From the NCBI GenBank assembly GCA_018335695.1, contig JAGXRV010000091.1:1-35267 (forward strand): 35,267 nucleotides of DNA. The letters are read 5' to 3'. Position 1 is the first letter of the stretch, and every line of letters starts with the position of its first letter. The notes under the pieces were generated by a model that had not been told where the DNA came from, did not search any database, and saw only the letters and a list, made by a program, of their open reading frames with translations. Shown here in pieces: positions 23,397 through 32,517 of this stretch. The stretch comes from Clostridium sp. GTDB lineage: Bacteria > Bacillota > Dethiobacteria > Dethiobacterales > Dethiobacteraceae. The position numbers and the translations under genes are program-made.

Positions 23397-25736
23397 GTGG
23401 AGAGAGAGATTAGATTGCTGGAATTTGACAAGATACGCGCTCTCCTGTCGGCACAGACGGTTACACCAATGGGTAAAGAGCTGGCTGATGATTTGCTGCC
23501 TACAGATGATCCTGCGTTAGCTGAGCGTTGGCAGAAGGAAACAACAGAGGCGGTTTCATTGCTGACACGCCGTCAATTTGAGTTGGAGGTTGTTGGCGAT
23601 CTGCGCCGCCTGTTGGAGTATGCTGCCCGCGGCAGTATGCTTGGGGAAGAGCAATTGCTTTCTATTCTCGGTTTACTAAATGCAATCGCCAAGCTGAAAC
23701 TATATTTTAAAGAAACAGCAGATTTTCCGATTCTGGCTGGTTTGGCGGATAAGATGGACGCTCTGCCGCTGCTGCGTGAAGAATTAAAACGCTGTTTAAA
23801 TGAAGACGGTCGGCTGCGTGACGATGCCAGTCCGGAACTGTTGCGGCTGCGGCGTGCGATTACAGCGGGTGAAAGAGATTTGCGTGAACGGTTTGATAAG
23901 TTCGTTAAAAACCCGCTTCAACAGAAATTATTACAGGAAAATTTAATCACAGTGCGCGGGGATCGTTTAGTTATCCCTGTGCGTCAGGAATATCGGGCGC
24001 AAGTGCCCGGCATAGTGCATGACCAATCCGCCAGCGGAGCTACCTTGTTTATTGAACCGATGTGGGCGGTGGAAGCAAATAATCAACTGGCAGTTAACAG
24101 GCGGTTGCTGGAACGGGAGCGGGAAAGCATTTTAGTTCGCTTGTCTCAGTGGGCTGGTGCCGAACAGGAGGCGCTGCAGCTCTCTTTAAACTTCTACGGT
24201 GAATGCGATTTTATCCGAGCCAAGGGCAGGCTTAGCTTGGCACAAAAAGCTGTTGAGCCCTGTTTAAATAGCCGTGGATCTATTAAGTTAAAAGCCGGCA
24301 GACATCCTCTTCTGACCGGCGAAGTTGTGCCTATTTCATTAGAAATGGGCGAATGCCTGCGTACGCTGGTGATCACCGGACCTAATACCGGCGGAAAAAC
24401 TGTGACGTTAAAGACGGTTGGTCTGCTTACTCTAATGGCACAAAGCGGTCTGCATGTTCCGGCGGATGCGGGAACCGAGTTAGCCGTATTCCCTTGGGTT
24501 TTTGCAGACATTGGAGATGAACAGGATATCAGTCAGTCTCTTTCTACGTTTTCGGGACATTTGAGGAATATTATTGAGATTATCAGCAATCTTGCACCCG
24601 GCTCGCTCGTCCTTTTGGATGAGGTCGGAGCAGGAACCGATCCTACTGAAGGCGCGGGCTTGGCAATGGCAATTCTGGAGTATTTGCATAATGCCGGTGC
24701 AGTAACTGTGGCTACCACTCATTATAGCCAACTAAAGGCGTTTGCTTATATCACGGAGGGAATGGAGAACGCATCAGTAGCTTTTGATGTAGCCACGCTG
24801 CGGCCTACATACCAGTTGCTGGTAGGTATTCCAGGAGTAAGCAATGCTTTTAATATTGCGCGCCGTTTAGGATTGCCGGAGGAGATTATTAACCGCGGCA
24901 ATGATTTTCTCTCTAATGAGGAAGTGCGTTTTGAGGAGACTGTGGCGGATCTTGTGGCTGACCGGCGCAGGATGGAGTTGGCATCAAGCCAAGCCGAGGA
25001 TGATAAAAAGCGGGCAGAGCTGTTGTTTCTGCAGGCCAAAGCAGAAAAAGAAGAGTTGCTGAAGAAAAAGACAGACATTTTAGAGGCTGCTCGTCGTGAA
25101 GCACAGGAAACCATCATAAGAGCTAAGCGTGAAGCCCAGCAGTTATTGAAAGAGTTACGCAAAAAGGTTGACGCAGATAGGCAAATTTTAGCTGCGGAAA
25201 TTGATGAATCGGCAGAAAAGCTGCAGGAATTGGAAAGATCCTTGGCAGGCTTGGCGGTGCCGCTGCCAACAGAAAAAAGGCTGACCTCTGCGGAACTGAT
25301 TACAGGAATCAGTGTTTATGTCCACAGTTTGGGTCAGCATGGAACGGTAGTGCATAAAACTGAACGGCAGGCGCAGATTCAGATCGGGGCAATGAGAGTA
25401 CAAGCTGAAATAAGCGATCTTTCTCTAAGCAAGCCGGCTAAAAAGACGGGTGAGCGGCAACCGGTGCTATCTTTACCGGTCGGGCGCAGTTCTCTGTCCC
25501 GGGAGTTAGATCTGCGGGGACTTACACTCGATGAAGCGGAAATAAAAGTAGATGATTACTTGGCGGAAGCGATTGTGGCTGGTCTGCAAGAAGTTCGTCT
25601 TATCCACGGGAAAGGAACCGGTCGGTTGCGAGCCGGACTTAAACAGTATCTACAAGGTCATGACTCTGTGGAGTCTATGCGCATAGGGCATCCGAGTGAA
25701 GGTGGAACAGGTGCTACTGTAGTTAAATTGAGATAA
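23397..25736 (+). CDS. mutS2: MutS2 family endonuclease/ATPase
   Basis: 779 residues, typical length. N-terminal core and clamp domains (1-300); ATPase with Walker A GPNTGGKT (about 328-335), Walker B VLLDEVGAGTDPTEG (about 404-418) and ABC-type signature region; a charged coiled coil (about 515-635); a KOW-like segment (SVYVHSLGQHGTVVHK); and a C-terminal Smr nuclease domain (about 700-779) with LDLRGLTLDEAE and IHGKGTGRLR. MutS2 acts on branched DNA and, in B. subtilis, on collided ribosomes. GTG at 23397 has AGAGGTGA 6 nt upstream; the frame reaching to 23316 reads through the tandem repeat and is not counted. It converges with the PBP gene with only 2 bp between stops. Confidence 0.95.
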   Translation: MEREIRLLEFDKIRALLSAQTVTPMGKELADDLLPTDDPALAERWQKETTEAVSLLTRRQFELEVVGDLRRLLEYAARGSMLGEEQLLSILGLLNAIAKLKLYFKETADFPILAGLADKMDALPLLREELKRCLNEDGRLRDDASPELLRLRRAITAGERDLRERFDKFVKNPLQQKLLQENLITVRGDRLVIPVRQEYRAQVPGIVHDQSASGATLFIEPMWAVEANNQLAVNRRLLERERESILVRLSQWAGAEQEALQLSLNFYGECDFIRAKGRLSLAQKAVEPCLNSRGSIKLKAGRHPLLTGEVVPISLEMGECLRTLVITGPNTGGKTVTLKTVGLLTLMAQSGLHVPADAGTELAVFPWVFADIGDEQDISQSLSTFSGHLRNIIEIISNLAPGSLVLLDEVGAGTDPTEGAGLAMAILEYLHNAGAVTVATTHYSQLKAFAYITEGMENASVAFDVATLRPTYQLLVGIPGVSNAFNIARRLGLPEEIINRGNDFLSNEEVRFEETVADLVADRRRMELASSQAEDDKKRAELLFLQAKAEKEELLKKKTDILEAARREAQETIIRAKREAQQLLKELRKKVDADRQILAAEIDESAEKLQELERSLAGLAVPLPTEKRLTSAELITGISVYVHSLGQHGTVVHKTERQAQIQIGAMRVQAEISDLSLSKPAKKTGERQPVLSLPVGRSSLSRELDLRGLTLDEAEIKVDDYLAEAIVAGLQEVRLIHGKGTGRLRAGLKQYLQGHDSVESMRIGHPSEGGTGATVVKLR

Positions 25737-25738
25737 GT

Positions 25739-28387
25739 TTAGTTTCTATTGCCGTTATTATTCCTATTGCCATTTCCACTGTTTGGAGAAGGTTCGCGAT
25801 TTTCTTGAGGTTCTGTTTGCGGTTGCTGCGACAAATCTTGCACCGTCACACTTATTGAAGCCCTCTCTGAAGACACCTCTTCTTTGCTGATAGCTAACAC
25901 TTGGTAACTATAGTACCCGGGGGTAAGCTCACTATCTATGAAATAGAGCTTATCTGTTGCACGTTCATTTAGTAAAACAAAATTATTCGAACCAGGATCC
26001 CTGCGGTAAATTAAGTAGCCGCGTGCATTGCTAACTGCCGTCCAAGACAGCGTCAAGTTTCCTTTCTCGTCTACGGCAGCCGCTAAGTTTTGAGGCATTT
26101 CAGGTCTGAAGGTATGCAGCGGGCAAACTCTGGAGGGGGGCATCTGTGCCGCATCCGCCGGCCTTAGGCCGGCGCCGCCCCGCCAACTGTCAGTTGTAGT
26201 GATAAAAGGCGGACGGTTAAGAAAAACTCTTTTTTCCCGCACATTTTCGGGGCAATACGGACCGGCCAGCAAGCCTGATTGCGTAGAAATCTCCAGTTCC
26301 ACATGAATGTCACAGATTTGCGTTGGCACATTGCGCGGCAAAAACCAGTCGGAGGCGACTTGCTCAGGAGGACAGTTGGGGCTTGGACGCAGTCCGCTTT
26401 TAGTACAGACTGCTACTCTTACCAAGTTGTCGGGTCTTGTAAAGTCACGGGGAGGAAGTCCTCGGTGAATAAATTTTAGGATGGGATTCATAAAAGGGTT
26501 AGTATGGCGGCCTGAAGAGAAATTGCCATTAGTATTTTTGTCGGGCCATCTGTCGCGGCCAAGCCAAAATACCGTCACAAAGTCAGGCGTGTAGGCAGCC
26601 AGCCAGACGTCGCGTGACAAATCACTGGTTCCGGTTTTGGCAGCCAGTGGACGTCCGATACGGACACCAGCCGCAGTGCCGCGAAGCACCGCGTCTTTCA
26701 AAACGTCGGTAGTTAGCCAAGCAGCTTCAGGGCTAAGTATTTCTTCGCTTTTTATTCTGTTTTCATAAATTATTTTGCCCTCGCTGTCGGTAATCTTAGT
26801 AATCGTTGTCAGATTAGTGCGGATACCTTCATTAGCCAATACGGCAAAAGCTTGTGCTATCTCGTATACACTAAAGCCGGTACCGCCTCCTCCAAGTACA
26901 ATACCAAGCTCGTTCTCTTGAGGCAGATTTGTAATGCCCATTCGCTCGGCGTACTCTTTCCCTTTGGCAATACCCACCTGCTGGAAAAGGCGGACGGCGG
27001 GTAAATTCAGCGAACGCAAAAGGCTATAACGATTTGTTACCAGACCGTTATATTCTCGAGGGTTGTAGTTAGTAGGGCGAAAGTCACCCCATTCGCCGGG
27101 GGCATCATCAATTATCGAGCCGGGACTGGCGATTCCCTCATTGAAGGCAGGCGCATAAGCCAGAATAGGCTTTAATGTGGAGCCGGCCGGCCGCTGCCCT
27201 CTTATGGCGCGGTTCATGCCATTTGTTTCAGGGTCATGGTCTCGTCCGCCAGACATAGCGACAATATGTCCGGTAGCAGGCTCTGCCACAATTACAGCCG
27301 ACTGAACAGGCGGTAAGTGATCAGCATTGCGAATTCTGGGATATAAGGCATCATTATCGATTGTTTTTTCAATGAACGTTTGTTTTTCCTTGTCTAGCGT
27401 GGTATAAATGTGCAGTCCGCCGCCATAAAGCACTTCCCAAATTTCACCTGCGCTTAAAGCGGCAAATTGAGTTGTCTCAGCCAAAAGATTATGGGCATCT
27501 TCTAAAACCTGATTGCTAAACCAGGGAAAGGGCATCAATTGTTCAGGCCTTTCGAGAAGTCCTAACTCTTCTTCACGAGCCTTCATTGCCTCTTCTTCAG
27601 TAATCATTCCCAAATCTACCATTCGCGAGAGCACTAAGCCCTGCCTGCTTTTTGCCTCATCAATATTGCGCCAGGGGGAATATCTGCCAGGCAGATTGGG
27701 AATACCTGCCAGGATGGCTGCTTGCGCCAGAGTCACTTCCCGAGCGCTCTTGCCAAAATAAGTTTGTGCCGCTGCTTCCACGCCGTAGGCATTGAAGTCA
27801 AAAAAGATAAAATTAAGATACATTGATAAGATTTCGTCTTTTGTAAATGTTCTTTCCAGTCGGTAGGTAAGATAAAGCTCCTGGATTTTCCGCCGCATAG
27901 TGCGATCTCTTGGGTCAAAAAAAGCATTTTTTATTAGTTGTTGAGGAATGGTGCTGCCGCCTTGCAGGGGGCCTGAGTTTCTAAACAGATTACTGTAAGC
28001 TGCGCGCATAATCCCGCGGATGTCTAAGCCGGGATGCTCAAAGAAGCGCGCGTCTTCAATGGCAATAAAAGCGTTAATCAGGTCTGGCGATATCTGACTT
28101 AGTTCAACAGGTATTCTATTTTGTGTTCCCAGAAGCCGGGTAATCAGCACGCCGTCTCTATCGTACATAAATGATGTTTGCGACGGGAGAAGTCTTTCCG
28201 GATCCCATTCAGGGACTTCCGCCAAGTAGGCGGAAACCACGTGATATGTAGCGGTAGCAGAAAGCAAAAAGAACGATACAAATAAAATCAAGGCAAAGCG
28301 GATGAATCTTTTTTTCTGTAATTTCTTGCTTTTGCTATATTTGCCGCCTGCCGCTATCTTTTTTTGGTTATTATTGTACTGGGTCAT
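25739..28387 (-). CDS. Class A penicillin-binding protein (PBP1A type) with fibronectin-III-like tail
   Basis: 882 residues, minus strand. A short cytoplasmic tail, one membrane helix (about 30-50), then the GT51 glycosyltransferase domain with catalytic Glu111 (EDARFFEHPG) and GGSTIPQQLIKN. The transpeptidase domain has Ser403 in GSTLK, SLN at 459-461 and KTGTS at 584-588. It polymerises and cross-links peptidoglycan outside the membrane. Residues about 775-860 form a fibronectin-III-like domain, followed by a Q/E/N/G/R-rich end. Around residues 735-747 RGGAGLRPADAAQMPP is encoded by a GC-rich palindromic element. GGAGGG precedes the ATG. Confidence 0.95.
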   Translation of the reverse strand: MTQYNNNQKKIAAGGKYSKSKKLQKKRFIRFALILFVSFFLLSATATYHVVSAYLAEVPEWDPERLLPSQTSFMYDRDGVLITRLLGTQNRIPVELSQISPDLINAFIAIEDARFFEHPGLDIRGIMRAAYSNLFRNSGPLQGGSTIPQQLIKNAFFDPRDRTMRRKIQELYLTYRLERTFTKDEILSMYLNFIFFDFNAYGVEAAAQTYFGKSAREVTLAQAAILAGIPNLPGRYSPWRNIDEAKSRQGLVLSRMVDLGMITEEEAMKAREEELGLLERPEQLMPFPWFSNQVLEDAHNLLAETTQFAALSAGEIWEVLYGGGLHIYTTLDKEKQTFIEKTIDNDALYPRIRNADHLPPVQSAVIVAEPATGHIVAMSGGRDHDPETNGMNRAIRGQRPAGSTLKPILAYAPAFNEGIASPGSIIDDAPGEWGDFRPTNYNPREYNGLVTNRYSLLRSLNLPAVRLFQQVGIAKGKEYAERMGITNLPQENELGIVLGGGGTGFSVYEIAQAFAVLANEGIRTNLTTITKITDSEGKIIYENRIKSEEILSPEAAWLTTDVLKDAVLRGTAAGVRIGRPLAAKTGTSDLSRDVWLAAYTPDFVTVFWLGRDRWPDKNTNGNFSSGRHTNPFMNPILKFIHRGLPPRDFTRPDNLVRVAVCTKSGLRPSPNCPPEQVASDWFLPRNVPTQICDIHVELEISTQSGLLAGPYCPENVREKRVFLNRPPFITTTDSWRGGAGLRPADAAQMPPSRVCPLHTFRPEMPQNLAAAVDEKGNLTLSWTAVSNARGYLIYRRDPGSNNFVLLNERATDKLYFIDSELTPGYYSYQVLAISKEEVSSERASISVTVQDLSQQPQTEPQENREPSPNSGNGNRNNNGNRN
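26156..26174. repeat. 19-bp palindrome inside the PBP coding region
   Basis: CGCCGGCCT and AGGCCGGCG are perfect inverted halves around a single T, in a local stretch far richer in G+C than the gene around it. Read on the minus strand it contributes GAGLRPAD to the protein in frame. It resembles the GGCGGGTTTNAAACCCGCC palindromes near 8602 in design, though not in sequence. Confidence 0.7.
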
Positions 28388-28422
28388 AATTCTCCCTCCA
28401 TGACAACGTTCATATTGCCATA

Positions 28423-28452
28423 ATTATATCATAAGCAACAGATTACGGTAAA
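28423..28452 (-). promoter_or_regulatory. Promoter of the PBP gene
   Basis: On the minus strand TATAAT (28428-28423) is preceded at 18 bp by TTTACC (28452-28447), a weak -35. It lies back to back with the tyrS promoter. Confidence 0.45.
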
Positions 28453-28483
28453 CGAACAAATTCCCACCGTTGCTGAAAACGCT

Positions 28484-28512
28484 TTGCAAACAAGGTATCC
28501 ATGTGGTAGAAT
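28484..28512 (+). promoter_or_regulatory. Sigma-A promoter of tyrS
   Basis: TTGCAA (28484-28489), 17 bp, TAGAAT (28507-28512). The transcript would start near 28519, only about 45 nt before the start codon, leaving no room for a T-box leader. Confidence 0.6.
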
Positions 28513-28564
28513 GGATGAGAATTTGAACAGGAAGTCGCAGTATTGACAGATAGGGGTGGTTTAC

Positions 28565-29776
28565 TTGAACGTTAAGCAACAATTTGAAATTATTAAGAAT
28601 AATACGGTGGAAATCATCTCAGAAGAAGAGTTGCTAAAAAAACTTAACTATTCTGTGTCTACGGGAAAGCCACTACGTGTAAAGTTGGGGTTGGATCCTT
28701 CTGCGCCTGATTTGCACCTTGGACATGCTGTTGTTTTACATAAATTACGCGAATTTCAGGAATTGGGACACCAGGTTATTATCATCTTAGGAGATTTTAC
28801 TGGCCGGATAGGCGACCCGACAGGCCGGTCTGAGACACGTCGACAATTGACAGATGAGGAAGTGTTGCAAAACGCCGCAACTTACCGTGAGCAAGTATTT
28901 AAAATTCTTGACCCGGTTAAAACTGAGGTTGTTTTTAACAGTGATTGGCTTGCCAAGTTGAATTTCGCCGATGTGATAAAATTGGCCGCCTGCTACAACG
29001 TTGCCCGGATGTTGGAAAGAGAAGATTTTTCTAAGCGTTATAAAGAGCAACAACCAATTGGCATCCATGAATTTTTTTATCCCCTGATGCAAGGATATGA
29101 TTCAGTATTCCTGCGCGCTGATATAGAATTTGGCGCTACAGAACAAAAATTTAACTTATTGATGGGGCGCCATTTGCAGCGCGAATACGGTCAAGACCCA
29201 CAGGTTTGCATTATGATGCCGATTCTTGTCGGCCTAGACGGTGCTCAGAAAATGAGCAAATCCTTGAAAAATTATATTGGCATCACTGAGGAACCGAGCC
29301 AAATGTTTGGCAAAGCGATGTCTATGCCTGACCGGCTGATGCCCGAATATTACAAACTTGCAACCGACTACACTATGTGGGAAGTAGCGGAAGTAGAAAA
29401 AGCTTTGGCAGATGGTTCCCTTCACCCTCGTGACGCTAAACTGCGTTTGGCCCGCAGAATTGTGCAGCTCTATCACGGGAAAGAAGCGGCAGAACAGGCA
29501 GAGGCGGAATTTAAAAATATCTTTCAGCAAGGCAATCTGCCAAATGATATACCGGAAATTGATATTTCGCCTATTACGGAAGCAGGGGAAGTTAGTTTGT
29601 TGAAGCTGCTCACTTTTGCCAACTTGGCAGCAAGCAACAGTGAGGCAAGAAGGCTAATCCAACAGGGCGGGGTAAAAGTAAATGATGAAAAAGTGGACGA
29701 AATTGAAGCTAAGATTTCAGCTGCAGCCGGCACCGTCATTCAGGCCGGAAAACGAAAGTTTATAAAAATTAAGTAA
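28565..29776 (+). CDS. tyrS: Tyrosine--tRNA ligase
   Basis: 403 residues. A class I Rossmann catalytic domain has HLGH (the HIGH motif, in DLHLGHAVVLHK) and KMSKS; a C-terminal S4 RNA-binding domain (about 335-403, NLAASNSEARRLIQQGGVKVNDEKV) recognises tRNA-Tyr. The length and GRIGDPTGRSETRRQLT segment are closer to the TyrZ/tyrS2 branch than to B. subtilis TyrS. TTG at 28565 has AGGGGTGG 5 nt upstream; a GTG at 28556 lies inside that site. Confidence 0.95.
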   Translation: MNVKQQFEIIKNNTVEIISEEELLKKLNYSVSTGKPLRVKLGLDPSAPDLHLGHAVVLHKLREFQELGHQVIIILGDFTGRIGDPTGRSETRRQLTDEEVLQNAATYREQVFKILDPVKTEVVFNSDWLAKLNFADVIKLAACYNVARMLEREDFSKRYKEQQPIGIHEFFYPLMQGYDSVFLRADIEFGATEQKFNLLMGRHLQREYGQDPQVCIMMPILVGLDGAQKMSKSLKNYIGITEEPSQMFGKAMSMPDRLMPEYYKLATDYTMWEVAEVEKALADGSLHPRDAKLRLARRIVQLYHGKEAAEQAEAEFKNIFQQGNLPNDIPEIDISPITEAGEVSLLKLLTFANLAASNSEARRLIQQGGVKVNDEKVDEIEAKISAAAGTVIQAGKRKFIKIK

Positions 29777-29778
29777 AA

Positions 29779-29807
29779 GGGGACAGGTGATTTGTCCCAT
29801 TTTTTTA
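29779..29807 (+). terminator. tyrS terminator, identical to the repeat at 8415-8434
   Basis: GGGACA (29780-29785) and TGTCCC (29793-29798) form the stem, followed by ATTTTTTT. The 20-mer ggggacaggtgatttgtccc is identical to the copy that ends ytxC. Confidence 0.85.
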
Positions 29808-29826
29808 TATGCCTATTTTTTTATGC

Positions 29827-30390
29827 CTAAACGTCTCGGCCTTCTAACGTAAATTGCCCCAAAATATTAAGTGGCGGAAAATTTGGCTCCCATAGTTCCA
29901 GCCTGTAAACATGAGCAACTCCCGCAGGGGCATGTCTTTTTACTATTTCGCAAGCTTGATTGAATTCAGCGTTGCTCCATTGTCTGCCTGCAAAATGGGG
30001 GCTTACCAGACTTATATGAAAATCCCAGCGGGAGAAAGAATGCGGGAAAAATCCAGCTTTTAAAAGTGTGCCTTCCAATTTTCCTGCCAAGAAGCTAAGC
30101 GGTTGAGATTGAATATCAACGCCTACAGAGAGAAAAGGTGCTCTAAAACAGCTTTCCCCTTGGATTCTTACTGGGAAAGATGGCAAAGAACGAATCATTT
30201 CATGCAATACCGGAACAGCATGCTCAAATTTTTGGTTGTGACTAAGTATCCCTACTGTTAAATGCAGAGTAGGGTAGGGTTCGGTATACATCTTAAATTT
30301 GCGGGAAATAAGTTTTTGCAATTTCAAGAGTTTGTTCATAATGATGCCTTCAGGAATGGCAACAATGTAGAAGGGTTTGGGCGGTTGCAC
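29827..30390 (-). CDS. 2H phosphoesterase superfamily protein (2'-5' RNA ligase-like)
   Basis: About 187 residues. Two H-x-S/T motifs about 80 residues apart, in TLHLTVG and WDFHISLVSP, define the 2H phosphoesterase fold, whose members act on 2',3'-cyclic phosphates or ligate RNA ends. The order and length fit LigT/2'-5' RNA ligase-like proteins; the real substrate is unknown. The start is uncertain: GTG at 30390 has GGGGTGAG nearby upstream, and another GTG lies at 30399. It converges with tyrS and shares the terminator region. Confidence 0.8.
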   Translation of the reverse strand: MQPPKPFYIVAIPEGIIMNKLLKLQKLISRKFKMYTEPYPTLHLTVGILSHNQKFEHAVPVLHEMIRSLPSFPVRIQGESCFRAPFLSVGVDIQSQPLSFLAGKLEGTLLKAGFFPHSFSRWDFHISLVSPHFAGRQWSNAEFNQACEIVKRHAPAGVAHVYRLELWEPNFPPLNILGQFTLEGRDV

Positions 30391-30465
30391 TTTACTCACC
30401 CCTTTTCACTTCATCGTCTTCATGAGGAAGATATTTTCCAAACATGCACCTTTCACTGTTCTTTG

Positions 30466-30473
30466 CATATAAT
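30466..30473 (+). promoter_or_regulatory. Possible -10 element of yunB
   Basis: CATATAAT, 20 bp before the start codon, is identical to the -10-like octamer in front of ytxC (7509-7516), the other sporulation gene here. No convincing -35 is visible. Confidence 0.3.
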
Positions 30474-30493
30474 GTAAGGGGATGGTGATGTAA

Positions 30494-31171
30494 TTGCTGG
30501 GTCGCAGAATAAATATCAGCAGGCAAGCAATTGCTTTTTTTGTTTTAGCTGCTTTTTTGTTTGCTGTAATCCGTCTCTTTATGTTCATTGAGCAAAATAT
30601 GCGTCCTGCCATTTTATCGATAGCAAGTGCTCGTGCAAATATTATTGCTACTGAGGCGATTAACGAAGCAGTTACAGAAAAATTTGTGCGCGATATTTTT
30701 TATCAGGACTTGATTCTTCTGGAAAGAAACAGAGAAGGCAGAATTGTTATGGCGCAGACAAATATTATGGCGGTAAACAAGTTGCTGGCGGAGACTACCT
30801 TGCGAGCACAGGAAGCGCTTGCCGCTTTAAAAGGGGAGAAAATTTATATCCCAATAGGGCAGACACTTGGCAGTTACATGCTGGCAGGCTTAGGTCCCCG
30901 GATACCAGTCACACTGATACCTGTGGGTTTTGTGAATACTTCCATCGTCGATCAGTTTGAGGAAGCCGGGATTAACCAAGTGCGCCACAAAATTTACTTT
31001 ATCATTCAAGCAGAGGTGGAGATTATTATTCCCTTTTTATCCAGGACGACTAAGGTTTCCAGTATGATTCCGATTGTCGATGCCATCTATCCCGGCGATG
31101 TGCCGGATACTGTTATCAACTTACAATTCCCCGCAGGGCAGAGCGTCCCATTGCCTTTCCCTGTAGAGTAA
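30494..31171 (+). CDS. yunB: Sporulation protein YunB
   Basis: 225 residues. One N-terminal membrane helix (about 10-30) precedes a long extracytoplasmic part with IEQNMRPAILSIASARANII, a pattern typical of YunB, and PIGQTLGSYMLAGLGPRIPV later. The family is associated with sporulation in Firmicutes, molecular role unknown. The start is TTG at 30494; GGTGATG lies just upstream. CATATAAT at 30466-30473 could be a sigma-E or sigma-A -10, but no good -35 is seen. Confidence 0.88.
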   Translation: MLGRRINISRQAIAFFVLAAFLFAVIRLFMFIEQNMRPAILSIASARANIIATEAINEAVTEKFVRDIFYQDLILLERNREGRIVMAQTNIMAVNKLLAETTLRAQEALAALKGEKIYIPIGQTLGSYMLAGLGPRIPVTLIPVGFVNTSIVDQFEEAGINQVRHKIYFIIQAEVEIIIPFLSRTTKVSSMIPIVDAIYPGDVPDTVINLQFPAGQSVPLPFPVE

Positions 31172-31213
31172 AGAGTTTCCGGCAAGTTGTATGTTGATGT
31201 AAAGTTGGCTTTT

Positions 31214-32140
31214 CTATTGCTTAGCAACAGCGACAATATTTTCAGGTGCCAGCTTTGCGGTTGGTTTGCCGGTCATAGAAACCAGGCTCACCCCGGCAAT
31301 TACGATTACGCCTCCCAATAGCTGTCCTGCCACCAGTGACTCTTGTAAAATAAAAGCCCCTCCCAACACACCGAAAACAGGTACTAGGTTAAGAAAACTG
31401 GTTATGGTGGCGCTCCCTAACGTTTTCAATGCGTAAAGATATAAAAAGTAGGCGACGGCAGAACAGAAAATACCAAGATATGCCAGGTTAAAGAGCACAG
31501 CCCCACGCACAACACCAAAATCCATACTTGTGGGTAAAGCGAAAATGCCAAGCAGTGTTAAGCCCACAAGGGATTGCTGAAGATTGATGGAAATGCTGTC
31601 ATACCTATGCATCAAAGGTTCATTGATGCGAGTGTATACTACCCAAGAACAAGCGGCTGCAAAGATTAAGAGATTTCCTTTTAAATTGATAAGCGACAGT
31701 GCTCCTTCGCTGCCTGAACGGATAATTAGAAAAACACCCACAAAAGAGAGGAATACTCCAAGCCAGCGTGAAAAGCTGGTTTTTTCACGCAAAAAAATAG
31801 CACCCGCCAAGACATTTACCACCGGTATTGTAGCGATAATTAACGAACCGGTTCCGGCTGTAGTAAAGCGAAGGCCGTTATTCTCAAAGATAAAATATAG
31901 AAATATGCCGAACGCACCTCCGGCGATAACCCTAGGTACATCAATCATGCGGACAAGGTTCTTTTTCGTCACAAGAAAAATTGTGCCCAGCACAAATGCT
32001 GCCATAATCATGCGAAAGAAAGCAATCTGAATTGGCAGCAGCGAGTCTAGCAACACTTTTGTGCTAGTATAAGATAAACCCCAGAGCAAAGTAGTAGTTA
32101 GAATAGCCAAGATAGCGCGGAACTTGCTGATAGTTTCCAT
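31214..32140 (-). CDS. DMT superfamily (EamA) transporter
   Basis: 308 residues from the ATG at 32140 (GTGAGG a few nt upstream), with ten hydrophobic helices arranged as two EamA repeats. Repeat one includes LLWGLSYTSTKVLL; repeat two starts near LLIFAAACSWVVYTRINE and ends with the helix LLGGVIVIAGVSLVS. Members export metabolites such as amino acids or nucleotides' precursors; substrate not predictable. It converges with yunB (42 bp gap), without an obvious terminator. Confidence 0.9.
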   Translation of the reverse strand: METISKFRAILAILTTTLLWGLSYTSTKVLLDSLLPIQIAFFRMIMAAFVLGTIFLVTKKNLVRMIDVPRVIAGGAFGIFLYFIFENNGLRFTTAGTGSLIIATIPVVNVLAGAIFLREKTSFSRWLGVFLSFVGVFLIIRSGSEGALSLINLKGNLLIFAAACSWVVYTRINEPLMHRYDSISINLQQSLVGLTLLGIFALPTSMDFGVVRGAVLFNLAYLGIFCSAVAYFLYLYALKTLGSATITSFLNLVPVFGVLGGAFILQESLVAGQLLGGVIVIAGVSLVSMTGKPTAKLAPENIVAVAKQ

Positions 32141-32437
32141 AGAAAACCTCACTTCATAAACTAAAACTAATCATAAATCGTTTCATTATAACATGTTGCT
32201 GGTAAAATCCGCAATGTGGACTGGTATTTCTGATAGCGTATTCTACCTTAAGCGTTTTTAAACGACATTCTTGCTACAGTTAAAAGTGCCTGTCAAATGG
32301 GCTCTGTTTCTCGCTACTTGTTGCTACAGCGGTCGTAAGCTTTGAACCAAAGAAGACCTGCGGTATTGGGAAAAGGCTCGACTTTGCTAAAATGCTTGCT
32401 AAAGCAGGCATGAAAAGGATAAGATGTATAAGCGGAT
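32141..32437. other. Intergenic stretch, possible gene remnant
   Basis: No gene can be supported. A plus-strand frame stays open from about 32290 to a stop near 32439 and would encode a basic stretch with GIGKRLDFAKMLAKAGMKR, but it lacks a start codon with a ribosome binding site. It may be a remnant; I do not recognise the family. Confidence 0.3.
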
Positions 32438-32479
32438 AAAAAAACGCGTCAGTTGATAGAAAACGCAAAGCGTCTTTTC
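32438..32479 (+). terminator. Repeat family C terminator-like hairpin, copy 3
   Basis: The loop cgtcagttgatagaaaacgc and AAAGCGTCTTTTCT follow the pattern of 8700-8740 and 18719-18763. Here the left arm is only AAACGCG, so the stem is imperfect. A partial copy (aaacgcgtagcgtctt) is at 32693-32708. Confidence 0.6.
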
Positions 32480-32517
32480 TTCTGGGTAAGGGCACAGATC
32501 CCCTCTACCTGAGGAAA

